Below, piece after piece: positions 48,672-58,917 of a DNA stretch of 64,000 bases (position 1 is its first letter; the number at the start of each line of letters is the position of its first letter). The DNA lies in assembly GCA_003134655.1 (NCBI GenBank), contig PLBY01000147.1, positions 132,795-196,794 on the forward strand, written 5' to 3'. This DNA is from Acidobacteriaceae bacterium (GTDB lineage Bacteria > Acidobacteriota > Terriglobia > Terriglobales > Acidobacteriaceae). The notes beneath the pieces are model-generated. The model had not been told where the DNA came from and ran no database searches. It saw only the letters and a program-made list of their open reading frames with translations. Both the position numbers and the translations under genes were made by a program.

Positions 48672-49831
48672 CGACGCCGATGAAGGCACACGAACTCACG
48701 CAGCACTTCGAACGACTCTTCGGCACCTACCCCAGAATCTTCCGCGCCCCCGGACGTGTCAATCTGATCGGTGAACACACCGATTACAACGAGGGCTTCG
48801 TCATGCCCGCCGCAGTCGCCTTCTCAACCTATGTAGCCGTCGCTCCCCGACCAGATAGGAAACTAGTGATCCGTTCGGAAGAGTTCCCCGGCAATTTCGA
48901 GTTTGATCTCGATCACCTTCCCGAACGCCGGACCGGCGCTTGGTGTGACTACGTGCTCGGCGTCGCAAGCGTGCTGCAGCAGCGTGGGCTCAAGTTCGGT
49001 GGAGCGAGTCTGCTCGTGCACGGCGAAGTCCCAATCGGCGCCGGTCTCAGCTCATCCGCAGCCGTTGAGGTGGCTTCCGCCCTTGCCTTGATGAGCATGG
49101 GAGAAACGCAGTTGCCGCTGCCTGAAGTCGCAAAGTTGTGCCAGAAGGCCGAGAACAACTTCGTCGGCGCAAAAGTCGGGATTATGGATCAGTTCGTCTC
49201 CTGCATGGGAAAAGCAGGACACGCTTTCCTTCTGGACTGCCGTTCCTTGGAATTCCGGTTCGTTCCAATTCCCACAGGTATCCGCCTCGTAGTCTGCAAC
49301 ACGATGGTCAAGCACGACCTGGCCACGGGCGCCTACAACACTCGACGCGCAGAATGCGAAGAAGGTGCGCGGTTGTTCGCGAAGTGGGATCCCGCAGTTC
49401 GTGCCTTGCGCGATGTATCGGTCGAGCTTCTCGATCAACACTTCCACGATCTTCCTCCTACAATCGGCAAGAGATGTTCCCACGTCGTCCGCGAAAATCA
49501 GCGCACACTGGATGCAGCGCGGCTCCTGACAGAAGGCGACTTGGCACAGGTGGGCGCACTCATGCGCGAGTCGCACAACAGCCTGCGGGATCTCTACGAA
49601 GTAAGCTGCAGGGAACTCGACATCATGGTTGACGCCGCTGAAGGTCTAGCGGGCTTCGTCGGCGGACGCATGACCGGAGGTGGCTTCGGCGGCTGCACCG
49701 TCAATCTAGTGCGCGAAGAAAACGCGGAAGACTTCGCGAGCTGCGTCGCCGAACGCTACCTGCAAAAGACAGGAATTACCGCCCAGGTCTACCTGTGCAT
49801 CGCGGAAGATGGAGCCGGTGAGTTTAGCTAG
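48668..49831 (+). CDS. galK: Galactokinase
   Basis: RAPGRVNLIGEHTDYNEGFVMPAA; PIGAGLSSSAAVEVA; GRMTGGGFGGCTVNLV. Confidence 0.95.
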   Translation: MTTPMKAHELTQHFERLFGTYPRIFRAPGRVNLIGEHTDYNEGFVMPAAVAFSTYVAVAPRPDRKLVIRSEEFPGNFEFDLDHLPERRTGAWCDYVLGVASVLQQRGLKFGGASLLVHGEVPIGAGLSSSAAVEVASALALMSMGETQLPLPEVAKLCQKAENNFVGAKVGIMDQFVSCMGKAGHAFLLDCRSLEFRFVPIPTGIRLVVCNTMVKHDLATGAYNTRRAECEEGARLFAKWDPAVRALRDVSVELLDQHFHDLPPTIGKRCSHVVRENQRTLDAARLLTEGDLAQVGALMRESHNSLRDLYEVSCRELDIMVDAAEGLAGFVGGRMTGGGFGGCTVNLVREENAEDFASCVAERYLQKTGITAQVYLCIAEDGAGEFS

Positions 49832-50369
49832 AGCCTCTCTGTGTCTCGACGGTCGGCGACCATCCTTGCAGCTTCACCAGCCAGTTCGCTGGTTCGGGCA
49901 GAATCGCGAACTTGGGCAGGTCCCCCCGCACCATAGCCACTTCATCGCAGCAGTGAAACCGCGGACAGGCGTGGCAGTCCTTATAGATTTTGTCCGGAAG
50001 ATCCTCGCGCAGCGCTACTGAGAATCCTTGCCCTGCAAAGAAATCGGGCTTGCGCGTGAACAGGCAAATGCAATCCACGCGATGGCGCTTTGCCTCGGCC
50101 ATGAGCGCCTTTACCAGCCGTCCGCCGCCGCCCTTGCCTTGAGCCCACGGAGCGACCGTAATCGACCGAATCTCGGCCAGGTGCGTGCCATAAAGATGAA
50201 GTGCTCCGCAGCCGATGATGCGCTCTTCGTCTTCAAGCACAACGAAGTCGCGCACGTTCTCGCAAATCTCCGGCAGAGTACGCGGCAGCAGCGTACCGTC
50301 GCCGGAGTATGCCGAAATCAACTCGTGAATCTGCTGTGCGTCCGGCAAAATGGCTTTACGCGTGCGCAT
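49824..50369 (-). CDS. argA: GNAT N-acetylglutamate synthase-like protein
   Basis: MRTRKAILPDAQQIHELISAYSGDGTLLPRTLPEICENVRDFVV...SITVAPWAQGKGGGGRLV; last gene of arg operon. Confidence 0.8.
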   Translation of the reverse strand: MRTRKAILPDAQQIHELISAYSGDGTLLPRTLPEICENVRDFVVLEDEERIIGCGALHLYGTHLAEIRSITVAPWAQGKGGGGRLVKALMAEAKRHRVDCICLFTRKPDFFAGQGFSVALREDLPDKIYKDCHACPRFHCCDEVAMVRGDLPKFAILPEPANWLVKLQGWSPTVETQRGSS

Positions 50370-51759
50370 GGGCCTCCTCGCGAAGCGACTCGATCTTCTT
50401 CCTCGTGAGCTGAATTGCCTGCCGTACCCGGCCTGGCGCCGTTCCTCCCGGAACATCATGGACCGCAAGTACCGCAGCCAATTTCAACGAATCGTAGAAA
50501 TCCTGATCGAACGCCGGACTCAGCGCCTTCAGTTCATCGAGCGCCAAATCCTGAAGTTCGCAGCCGCGCTCGATACACATCTGCACCGCCTTGCCAATCC
50601 GCTCATGCGCGATCCTCGAAGCGACTCCGCGCTTCACCAGATATGTTGCTCCGGCCCAGGCATTCATAAATCCCGACTCTGCTGCCTGATGCATGCGTTC
50701 CTTGTTGAATTCCACCGCCTTCATCCATCCCGCCACCAGCGGCAACATTTGCAGCAGCGTGTCGGAGGAGTCGAACAAAGGCTCCTGCGTTTCCTGCAAG
50801 TCTTTGTTATAGGCCAGAGGCAGGCCCTTCACTGCGACCATGAGCGCAGTGGCATTTCCCAGAATTCGCCCACTCTTGCCCCGTACCAGCTCGAGCAAAT
50901 CCGGATTCTTCTTCTGTGGCATCGCGCTGCTGCCCGTGGAGTAAGCCTCGGGTAAAACCAAAAAGCTGTATTCCTGGGAAGAAAATAAAATCATTTCCTC
51001 CGCCCAGCGGCTCAAATGCATCGCGAGTAGCGACAGAGTATTCACAAACTCGAGTACGAAGTCCCGGTCGCTGGTGGCATCAATACTGTTCGCGGTCGTG
51101 CCCTCGAACCCAAGACTGTCCGCCATCGAAGTCCGATCCAGTGGCAAAGTCGCACCCGCTACAGCTCCCGATCCCAACGGACAAACATTCATCCGTTTTC
51201 TGCAGTCCTGCAGCCGTTCCGCATCCCGCAAAAACATCTCGACATATGCGAGCAGCCAGTGTCCAAGCAGCACCGGTTCGGCCCTTTGCAAGTGTGTGTA
51301 CGCCGGCATAGCCGCGTCTGCCGTCTGCTCCGCGCGATCCACCAACACGCCGCACAGTTCCGCTAGTTCGTGGCGCAATTGATCAATCGTCGCGCGCACG
51401 TAGAGCCGCAGGTCGGTGGCAATCTGTTCGTTGCGGCTGCGGCCGCTGTGAAGCTTGTATCCGGTTTCCCCGATCAGCGCCACCAGTTGCTTCTCGACGA
51501 AATGGTGAACGTCCTCAGCTTCATCGTCGTCGAGAAACGATGGCAACTCGGCCGCCTTCTCCCCGATCTGTTTCAGTCCCTGCAAAATGCTGATCAGTTC
51601 ATCGGACGACAGAATACCTGCGGCCTTCAGCGCTCGTGCGTGCGCACTGCTGGCCATCAGTTCGCACTTCAGCAACCGCCGGTCGAAGCTGAACGACCGC
51701 TGCCAGCGCTCGAAATCCGGATCCAGCGGCTGCCGGAACCTTCCCGACCACATCTTCAT
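50356..51759 (-). CDS. argH: Argininosuccinate lyase
   Basis: MWSGRF, LHSGRSRNEQIATDLRLY, GSSAMPQKKNPD. Confidence 0.96.
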   Translation of the reverse strand: MKMWSGRFRQPLDPDFERWQRSFSFDRRLLKCELMASSAHARALKAAGILSSDELISILQGLKQIGEKAAELPSFLDDDEAEDVHHFVEKQLVALIGETGYKLHSGRSRNEQIATDLRLYVRATIDQLRHELAELCGVLVDRAEQTADAAMPAYTHLQRAEPVLLGHWLLAYVEMFLRDAERLQDCRKRMNVCPLGSGAVAGATLPLDRTSMADSLGFEGTTANSIDATSDRDFVLEFVNTLSLLAMHLSRWAEEMILFSSQEYSFLVLPEAYSTGSSAMPQKKNPDLLELVRGKSGRILGNATALMVAVKGLPLAYNKDLQETQEPLFDSSDTLLQMLPLVAGWMKAVEFNKERMHQAAESGFMNAWAGATYLVKRGVASRIAHERIGKAVQMCIERGCELQDLALDELKALSPAFDQDFYDSLKLAAVLAVHDVPGGTAPGRVRQAIQLTRKKIESLREEAHAHA

Positions 51760-52961
51760 CGCGCGACCTCCACGCGGGCGCGTGTCCTCGACCGTGAGGG
51801 CAGTCCAAGAATGCGGATAAATCCCGCGGCGTCTTTCTGGTCGTAGCTGTCGCCCATGGTGAACGACGAAAGATCGGTGCGGTAGAGCGAGTGCTCCGAC
51901 TCTCGGCTGACGACGGAAACATTTCCCTTGTACAACGACAACGTGATGCTTCCGGTCATCTCTTTCTGCGTGCTCTCGACAAAGGCGTCCAAAGCCTCCC
52001 GCAGCGGCGTGAACCAAAGACCAAAATAAACTATCTCTGCATACTTCAGCCCGATGTGCTGCTTGAAGTGTGCGACCTCGCGCTCCAGGCACAGCGCCTC
52101 CAGTTCGCGATGCGCCGCGATCAGCAGCGTACCGCCCGGAGTTTCATAGCATCCCCGCGACTTGATCCCGACAAACCGGTTCTCGACCAGATCGATGCGG
52201 CCGATCGCGTTCCGAGCGCCAATCTCGTTCAGGAATTCCACCAGCGACACGGGATCCATTTCCATCCCATTCACTGAAACCGGAATGCCCTGCGTGAAGC
52301 CGATACGCACCTGCTCTTCCTTATCGGGTGCCTCTTGCGGCGCGCGCGTGATTTGCCACGTGGTCGGCAACGGGGCGTTCCCGGCATCTTCCAGTTCTCC
52401 GCCTTCATGACTGATGTGCCACAGATTGCGGTCGCGGCTGTGAATCTTCTCGCGGCTGGCCGCCACCGGAATCCCATGCTGCTCCGCGTAATCGAGGCAG
52501 TCCTCGCGCGACTTCAACGTCCACTCCCGCCACGGCGCAATAATCTTCAACTCCGGAGCCAGCGCCTGATAGGTCAGCTCAAACCGCACCTGATCGTTGC
52601 CCTTACCGGTGCATCCGTGTGATACCGCCGTCGCTCCCTCACGCAATGCGACTTCGACCTGATGTTTGGCAATCACTGGACGGGCGAGAGAAGTTCCCAG
52701 CAGATACTTGTGTTCGTAAACTGCACCGGCCTTCAAAGCAGGGAACACATACCCCGTCAGGAATTCTTCGCGCAGATCCTCTACGATGACCTTGCTGGCG
52801 CCGGTTGCGTAGGCCTTCTCGACTACCGCCTCAATGTCGTCTCCCTGGCCAACGTCGCCGACCATGGCGATGACGTCGTAGGAGTAGTTTTCTTTCAACC
52901 ATGGAATGATGATCGACGTGTCCAATCCACCGGAATAAGCGAGAACAACTTTCTCAGGCAT
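51756..52961 (-). CDS. argG: Argininosuccinate synthase
   Basis: VVLAYSGGLDTSIIIPWLKE, GCTGKGNDQVRFE. Confidence 0.96.
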   Translation of the reverse strand: MPEKVVLAYSGGLDTSIIIPWLKENYSYDVIAMVGDVGQGDDIEAVVEKAYATGASKVIVEDLREEFLTGYVFPALKAGAVYEHKYLLGTSLARPVIAKHQVEVALREGATAVSHGCTGKGNDQVRFELTYQALAPELKIIAPWREWTLKSREDCLDYAEQHGIPVAASREKIHSRDRNLWHISHEGGELEDAGNAPLPTTWQITRAPQEAPDKEEQVRIGFTQGIPVSVNGMEMDPVSLVEFLNEIGARNAIGRIDLVENRFVGIKSRGCYETPGGTLLIAAHRELEALCLEREVAHFKQHIGLKYAEIVYFGLWFTPLREALDAFVESTQKEMTGSITLSLYKGNVSVVSRESEHSLYRTDLSSFTMGDSYDQKDAAGFIRILGLPSRSRTRARVEVAR

Positions 52962-54009
52962 GAGCGCTCCTAACGGGCAGGCGAACCGCGCCGCCCAGCA
53001 ATAAATAAAGAATGGATTTCTGAACATGCAGGCGATTCTCTGCCTGCTCGAAGATGACCGAGTTGTCGGAGTCCATCACCACATCGGTGACTTCCTCTCC
53101 GCGATGCGCAGGAAGACAGTGCATGAATGCTGCATGGGGAGCCGCTTCCGTCATCAGTTGCCGGTTTACTTGATACGACTGGAAGATCTCCGTGCGCTGG
53201 GCCGCTTCGTGTTCCTGGCCCATGCTTGCCCATGCATCCGTGTAAACTGCGTCAGCCCCGCCGACCGCAGCACGCGGATCGTTAAGTAATTCGATTTGCG
53301 CGCCTGTCTGCTTTGCAATCTTCCGCGCATCGGCGACAATCTGCGCGTTCGGCGCATAACCCTTCGGCGTGGCGATCCGGATCGAAGAGCCAAGGCACGC
53401 GCACGTGAGGATCAGAGAATGCGCTACGTTATTGCCGTCTCCGACGTAGGCCAGCGTGATCTTCCGCAGATCGCCGAACCGCTCTTGCAGCGTGAAGTAG
53501 TCCGCCAGTGCCTGGCACGGATGCTCCAGGTCGCTCAGCGCATTGATGATCGGGACGGAGGCAAAACGAGCCATGCCCTCGATGGTTTCCTGCGCGAAGG
53601 TGCGCAGCACGATCACGTCGACCCAGCGCTCAAGATTGTGCGCAATGTCGCTCAGCGTTTCGCGAGCGTCCAGCCTGCTCTGCGACTGATCCACAAACAT
53701 GGCCGTCCCGCCAAGGCTCGTCATCCCTGCTTCGAACGTCAGCCGCGTTCTGAGCGAAGGCTTCTCGAAGAACATCACCATTTGCTTTCCCGCCATCGAG
53801 CGTTGAAACACGGACGGACGAGACTTCATGAGTTCTGCCAGATGCAGCACGGCCTGAACTCCCTGCGGTCCGAGATCGCGCGTCGAAACCAGGTCTGGGC
53901 ACCAGAAGGTGCTGGGAAATGTCTCGGGCACCGCCGGCACCGGCACTCTGTTTTGCAATGGACTGTTCAACTTTGACTCCTCTTTCGGTAACTGTGCTCC
54001 TGAACTCAT
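52954..54009 (-). CDS. argF: Ornithine carbamoyltransferase
   Basis: MFFEKPSLRTRLTFEAGM, HPCQALADYFT, FMHCLPAHRGEEV. Confidence 0.93.
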   Translation of the reverse strand: MSSGAQLPKEESKLNSPLQNRVPVPAVPETFPSTFWCPDLVSTRDLGPQGVQAVLHLAELMKSRPSVFQRSMAGKQMVMFFEKPSLRTRLTFEAGMTSLGGTAMFVDQSQSRLDARETLSDIAHNLERWVDVIVLRTFAQETIEGMARFASVPIINALSDLEHPCQALADYFTLQERFGDLRKITLAYVGDGNNVAHSLILTCACLGSSIRIATPKGYAPNAQIVADARKIAKQTGAQIELLNDPRAAVGGADAVYTDAWASMGQEHEAAQRTEIFQSYQVNRQLMTEAAPHAAFMHCLPAHRGEEVTDVVMDSDNSVIFEQAENRLHVQKSILYLLLGGAVRLPVRSAHA

Positions 54010-54791
54010 GCGCAGGTCACTTCTGTTCCACAATTCAGTTTCGTGAGGTAAAACTGCGGCAGCGCCTCAGCTTCCGCCGCGGGCAAAATCCGCACCCTGC
54101 CTACGCCCTGCTTCAGAGCCTGTTTGCAGGCTTCCAGTTTCGGCAACATGCCTCCACTGACGATCGATCCGTCGACCATGTCCTGTGCCTGCTTGGTGCT
54201 GAGCCACGGAATCACGGCGCCTTCCGCGTCTTTCACTCCCGGCACGTCGGTCAAAAAGATGAGCGCATTTGCGTGGCAGGCCGCGGCGCACGCCCCCGCC
54301 ATCTCATCGGCATTAACGTTGTAATACTCGCCGTCCGCTCCGAGAGCGAGCGACGCGAGCACCGGAATTCCCCCCTGCTGCCACAACGCTTCGATCCAGC
54401 ACGGCTCTGCAAAACAAATCTCGCCGACGAATCCCGCGTCGTTGCCGGGAATATGCTTTCGCCGCGCGCGGAACGTCATCCCATCGCCGCCACAGAATCC
54501 GACCGCGGGCATTCCAGCGGACTGAATCGCGGCCACGAGCTTCTTGTTGACCATGCCGCCCAGCACCATCAGTGCGACGTCGCGAGTTTCCGCATCGGTC
54601 ACACGCAGCCCGCCGATGAACTCGCTTTGCTTACCCAGTTGTTTCAGAACCCGCGTCAGTGCACTGCCGCCGCCGTGGACCACGACGACGCGATGCCCAT
54701 CCTGTGCCAGTTCCGCAATCGCGCGCGCGCACTTGCGCAGAGTAGGAGCATCCTCAAGCGCGGCTCCTCCGATTTTGACAACGATAATCAC
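54006..54791 (-). CDS. argB: Acetylglutamate kinase
   Basis: VVKIGGAAL, VVVVHGGG, NVNADEMAG; GTG start overlapping argC stop. Confidence 0.94.
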   Translation of the reverse strand: MIIVVKIGGAALEDAPTLRKCARAIAELAQDGHRVVVVHGGGSALTRVLKQLGKQSEFIGGLRVTDAETRDVALMVLGGMVNKKLVAAIQSAGMPAVGFCGGDGMTFRARRKHIPGNDAGFVGEICFAEPCWIEALWQQGGIPVLASLALGADGEYYNVNADEMAGACAAACHANALIFLTDVPGVKDAEGAVIPWLSTKQAQDMVDGSIVSGGMLPKLEACKQALKQGVGRVRILPAAEAEALPQFYLTKLNCGTEVTCA

Positions 54792-55846
54792 AGCAGTCCC
54801 TCGTCTTCCGACCAGCCATACATCAGATTCATGTTCTGCACCGCCTGCCCGGCCGCGCCCTTCAGCAGGTTGTCGATGCAGGAGATCAACACCAAACGCC
54901 GGCCGTCTTCCGCCAGACAAAAGCCCAGATCGCAGTAGTTCGTCTGCAACGAGAACTGCACCTGCGGAAGCTTCGGCGTCTGGAACACCCGTACCCAGCG
55001 TTTACCCGAATAGAAAGCCTGAAAGAGCGACTCCACTTCCAGCGGTGTCATCTCGCGGTTCAGGTGCAGATAGATCGTCGACAAAATTCCGCGGGGAATC
55101 GGAAGCAAGTGCGGCGTAAACATCAACTCCGCCGCTCCCAATTCGAGTTGCTCAACAATCTCGCCCACATGCCGGTGGTTGAAGATCGAATATGCGGACA
55201 AGTTGTCTGCCACCGAGACAAAATGCGTCTTGGCAGTCGGTTCCTTGCCCGCTCCCGATACTCCAGATTTTGAATCAGAGACGATCCCACGGTTGCGATC
55301 GACGACGCCAGCCTTGAGCAGCGGCGCCAAGGCCAGGATCACCGACGTGGCGTAGCACCCGGGGTTCGCCACCAGTGTGGCCTTGGCTATGCGATCGCCA
55401 TTCAATTCGGGCAATCCGTAGACGGCCTTCTCGGTGAGTTCCGCGGCCGAGACAGCATCCGAGTCTTGAAAGTTGTAGATCGCCCGGTGTTGTTCCTGCT
55501 TCAACCGCCACGCGCCACTCAGATCGATGACGCGCAGGCCGTGCGACAGGGCTTCCGGCACAAGAGCGCGCGACGCCTCATGCGGCGTAGCCAAAAACAG
55601 CAACTCCACTCCCTGCTGCTTCATCGCCGCCCACGAGAGCGCGTGCAGCGGATAGCCACCATTGCCATAGAGGGCCGGAAACACATCCGCCAAGTCCGAA
55701 GCAACGTCCGACGCGCTCCCGTTATCAACCGAGCGCCGTAGCAGAACAGGCTTCTCCAGCCGCGGATGACGCAGAAGAATCCGCGTTAACTCCAGGCCGG
55801 AGTATCCGGTCGCGCCCAGCACAGCGGTTTTGAGCTTCCCAGCCAT
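54788..55846 (-). CDS. argC: N-acetyl-gamma-glutamyl-phosphate reductase
   Basis: AVLGATGYSGLELTRILLRHP, NPGCYATSVILALAPL. Confidence 0.95.
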   Translation of the reverse strand: MAGKLKTAVLGATGYSGLELTRILLRHPRLEKPVLLRRSVDNGSASDVASDLADVFPALYGNGGYPLHALSWAAMKQQGVELLFLATPHEASRALVPEALSHGLRVIDLSGAWRLKQEQHRAIYNFQDSDAVSAAELTEKAVYGLPELNGDRIAKATLVANPGCYATSVILALAPLLKAGVVDRNRGIVSDSKSGVSGAGKEPTAKTHFVSVADNLSAYSIFNHRHVGEIVEQLELGAAELMFTPHLLPIPRGILSTIYLHLNREMTPLEVESLFQAFYSGKRWVRVFQTPKLPQVQFSLQTNYCDLGFCLAEDGRRLVLISCIDNLLKGAAGQAVQNMNLMYGWSEDEGLL

Positions 55847-56290
55847 CTAGCCCAGCATTTCCTCAATCCGGCCCGCTAGTTTCCTGGCGTCGTCCTTGTC
55901 GGGACACACAATCAGAATGGTGTCGTCGCCGGCGATCGTCCCGACCACCTCGGACCAATCGGCCTCGTCCAAGGCCGCTGCTACAGGCTGCGCGCTGCCC
56001 ACGATGGTCTTGATCACCAACTGGTTCTGCGCCGTTCGAATATCGAGCACAAACTCGCGTACCAGTCTCGACACCGGAGGCAGCGCCACTCCCGCCCCAC
56101 TCTCGCCCTGCGGCAGGGAATATCCGTGGGAGGTCTTGCTCAGATTCAAATCGCGGATGTCCCGGGACAGCGTAGCCTGTCCGACCTTAAAGCCCCGCTT
56201 CCTCAGGAGGCGCTGAAGATCCTCCTGGCTGGCGATGGACCCGTGCTTGAGCACATCCAGGACCGCCCGTTGCCGTAGTGTTTTATTCAT
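55847..56290 (-). CDS. argR: Arginine repressor
   Basis: VLKHGSIASQEDLQRLLRKRGFKVGQATLSRDIRDLNLSK; start MNKTLRQ. Confidence 0.94.
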   Translation of the reverse strand: MNKTLRQRAVLDVLKHGSIASQEDLQRLLRKRGFKVGQATLSRDIRDLNLSKTSHGYSLPQGESGAGVALPPVSRLVREFVLDIRTAQNQLVIKTIVGSAQPVAAALDEADWSEVVGTIAGDDTILIVCPDKDDARKLAGRIEEMLG

Positions 56291-56292
56291 AA

Positions 56293-56326
56293 TGAATAAA
56301 TATGCATGCGAATGCATAAATATTTC
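56293..56326. promoter_or_regulatory. Two ARG-box-like sites in the argR promoter
   Basis: TGAATAAATATGCA (56293-56306, 13/14 to TGAATWWWWATTCA) and weaker TGCATAAATATTTC (56313-56326), 20 bp apart start to start. Confidence 0.6.
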
Positions 56327-56507
56327 TATATCTTACGGACCCCTCCCCAAATGTCAAGCGAAAAGGTCCGCACAGGTTACTTTCCGAAGCTCAAGGCAAG
56401 GGCGAAAAACTCAGGGCTCGCCGCCGAAAAACGCACGCCAGGCGCCACCACTTGGTAGACTACTTCGCGGTCTGGAAGCGCAGTCCCGTCGAGCACCGGA
56501 GATGCGA

Positions 56508-57284
56508 ATGAACCCGAAGCCCTCACTGATAGCGGAGTTGATCGCGGAGTTTCTCGGCACTTTTGTTCTCATGCTGTTTGGCACAGGAGTGGTTGCCATG
56601 GTCGTGCTGTTTCCCTCCAGCCACCCGGGCGAAACCATCCACGGTGGCTTCACAAATATCACTCTGGGATGGGGACTCGGGGTGACCATGGGAATCTACA
56701 TCGCCGGCAAAGTTTCGGGGGCGCATCTCAATCCCGCGGTGACCTTGGCGTTTGCGGTTTTTCGTGGCTTCCCATGGCGCAAGGTTATGCCCTATTCCAT
56801 CGCGCAGACTGCCGGTGCGTTTGCCGCCGCGGCTCTTGTGTATTGGAACTACCTGCCTGCGTTCCGGCAGACCGATCCCCAACTGGACCGCACCGCCGGC
56901 ATATTCACGACTTTCCCCGCCTTTCCTGCGATCCTGCTGGCCGGTTTTCTGGATCAACTGATCGGCACTGCACTGCTGCTTCTTCTGGTTTTCGCCATCA
57001 TCGACGAATTCAACTCACCGCCAGGAGCGAACCTCGCGCCCGCAATGATCGGATTGGTCGTGGTCGCGATCGGCATGAGCTTCGGCGGCATGCACGGCTA
57101 TGCCATCAATCCCGCGCGCGACTTCGGTCCCAGGCTCTTCACGGTGGTCGCCGGATTTCACAACAACGGCCTCACCGATGGAACCCGCGTCTGGTGGATT
57201 CCTGTCGTCGCTCCGCTGCTTGGCGGCCTGGTGGGAGCGGCCCTCTATGACTTTGGGATCCGGCGCTTTCTGCGTCCTTCCTAG
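56508..57284 (+). CDS. MIP/aquaporin family channel, likely glycerol facilitator
   Basis: SGAHLNPAVTLAF and GYAINPARDFGPR (both NPA boxes); adjacent to glycerol kinase gene. Confidence 0.92.
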   Translation: MNPKPSLIAELIAEFLGTFVLMLFGTGVVAMVVLFPSSHPGETIHGGFTNITLGWGLGVTMGIYIAGKVSGAHLNPAVTLAFAVFRGFPWRKVMPYSIAQTAGAFAAAALVYWNYLPAFRQTDPQLDRTAGIFTTFPAFPAILLAGFLDQLIGTALLLLLVFAIIDEFNSPPGANLAPAMIGLVVVAIGMSFGGMHGYAINPARDFGPRLFTVVAGFHNNGLTDGTRVWWIPVVAPLLGGLVGAALYDFGIRRFLRPS

Positions 57285-57323
57285 CCAACTCTCAGCGCAC
57301 CGCTCGATGTTCGAGGAGGAACT

Positions 57324-58829
57324 GTGAAATATGTCTTAGCGTTGGACCAGGGCACGACCAGCTCGCGAGCCCTCTTGTTTGACGAGGACGGCGTCGTTTG
57401 CGCCGTCGCTCAACGGGAATTCGATCAAATCTTTCCTCAACCCGGATGGGTCGAGCACAATCCCGCACAGATCGCCTCCTCGCAAATTGCGGTAGCGTTG
57501 GAATCCCTCGCTCAAGTCAAGGCGGAGCCCGGCGACGTGGCCGCCATCGGCATCGCCAACCAGCGCGAGACCACGATCGTATGGGATCGCGAGACCGGAG
57601 AACCTGTCTACAACGCCATCGTCTGGCAAGACCGCCGCACCGCCGATTTCTGCGAGCGCCTGCGCAGCGAAGGCCACGGACCGCTCATCCAGCAACGCAC
57701 CGGATTGCTCATTGATTCCTATTTTTCTGCCAGCAAGATTTCCTGGATCTTGGACCACGTTCCCGGCGCGCGCAGCCACGCGGAAGCAGGCCGGCTTGCC
57801 TTCGGCACCGTCGATACCTGGCTCCTGTGGAAACTGACCGGCGGCAAAGTTCACGCCACCGACGCCAGCAACGCCTCGCGCACCATGCTCTTCAACATCC
57901 ACACGGGCGCTTGGGATCACGAACTCCTCGATCTGTTCCGAATCCCGATTGCGATGATGCCGGCCGCGCGTTCTTCCAGCGAAGTGTACGGTGAAGTCAG
58001 CGCGGTACAGGGATTGGAAAAGATTCCGCTCGGCGGCATCGCAGGCGATCAGCAGGCGGCCCTCTTCGGTCAGCGCTGCATTCGCCCTGGTTTGACCAAG
58101 AACACCTACGGCACCGGCTGCTTCATGCTGCAGAACACGGGCCGCCGCGCGGTGCCGTCGTCCAATCGGCTGGTGACGACCGTTGCCTGGAAGATTGGCG
58201 ATGTAACGGAATACGCTCTCGAAGGCAGCGTCTTTGTCGGCGGCGCAGTTGTTCAGTGGCTCCGCGACGGCCTCGGCCTGATTCGCAAATCAGAAGAAGT
58301 CGAAGCTCTGGCCAGGTCCGTGCCCGACAACGGCGGCGTCTACTTCGTTCCTGCCTTCGTTGGACTGGGCGCCCCGCACTGGGATTCCTATGCGCGCGGC
58401 TCCATGTTTGGACTCACCCGCGGTACCTCCGCAGGTCACCTCGCCCGCGCAGCGCTCGAGAGCATCGCCTACCAGGTCGCCGATCTCCTCGATGCCATGC
58501 GTCTGGATTCCGGCGACTCCGTGCAAGAACTGCGCGTCGATGGCGGCGCCGCGGCCAACGACAGCCTCATGCAGTTTCAGTCGGACATTCTCGGTGCTCC
58601 TGTAGTTCGCCCAGCGGTGACGGAAACCACCGCGCTAGGCGCCGCCTACCTCGCCGGCCTGGCGGTAGGTTTTTGGAAGAAGGATCTCGATGCCTCCGCC
58701 GCGGCAAAAGATCGCCGTTTCAACCCGCAAATGCCAGCATCGCAAGCGCGCCTGTTACGGAACCGTTGGAACGAAGCCGTAGCCAGATCGAAGAACTGGG
58801 AACTCGGCTCAGCTGAGACTCGAAAGTAG
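57324..58829 (+). CDS. glpK: Glycerol kinase
   Basis: [66 protein letters not shown]. Confidence 0.97.
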   Translation: MKYVLALDQGTTSSRALLFDEDGVVCAVAQREFDQIFPQPGWVEHNPAQIASSQIAVALESLAQVKAEPGDVAAIGIANQRETTIVWDRETGEPVYNAIVWQDRRTADFCERLRSEGHGPLIQQRTGLLIDSYFSASKISWILDHVPGARSHAEAGRLAFGTVDTWLLWKLTGGKVHATDASNASRTMLFNIHTGAWDHELLDLFRIPIAMMPAARSSSEVYGEVSAVQGLEKIPLGGIAGDQQAALFGQRCIRPGLTKNTYGTGCFMLQNTGRRAVPSSNRLVTTVAWKIGDVTEYALEGSVFVGGAVVQWLRDGLGLIRKSEEVEALARSVPDNGGVYFVPAFVGLGAPHWDSYARGSMFGLTRGTSAGHLARAALESIAYQVADLLDAMRLDSGDSVQELRVDGGAAANDSLMQFQSDILGAPVVRPAVTETTALGAAYLAGLAVGFWKKDLDASAAAKDRRFNPQMPASQARLLRNRWNEAVARSKNWELGSAETRK

Positions 58830-58900
58830 CGCCGGCATCCTGCCGGCTGGGAGCCTGCCCTGAGCGAAGTCTAAGGGGCGGGCGTCCCGCCCGCCGCGCT
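58830..58900. repeat. Intergenic hairpin-forming repeat cluster, possibly a bidirectional terminator
   Basis: GCCGGCATCCTGCCGGC hairpin, CTGAGCGAAGTCTAAGGGG module, GGGCGGG-CGT-CCCGCCC hairpin (58876-58892), between convergent genes. Confidence 0.6.
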
Positions 58901-58917
58901 GACGCCAATATACTGCC

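Noticed and set aside
58720-58908. 62-aa ORF containing [21 protein letters not shown]
   Set aside because: Translation of the intergenic repeat module; a recurrent artefact rather than a gene.
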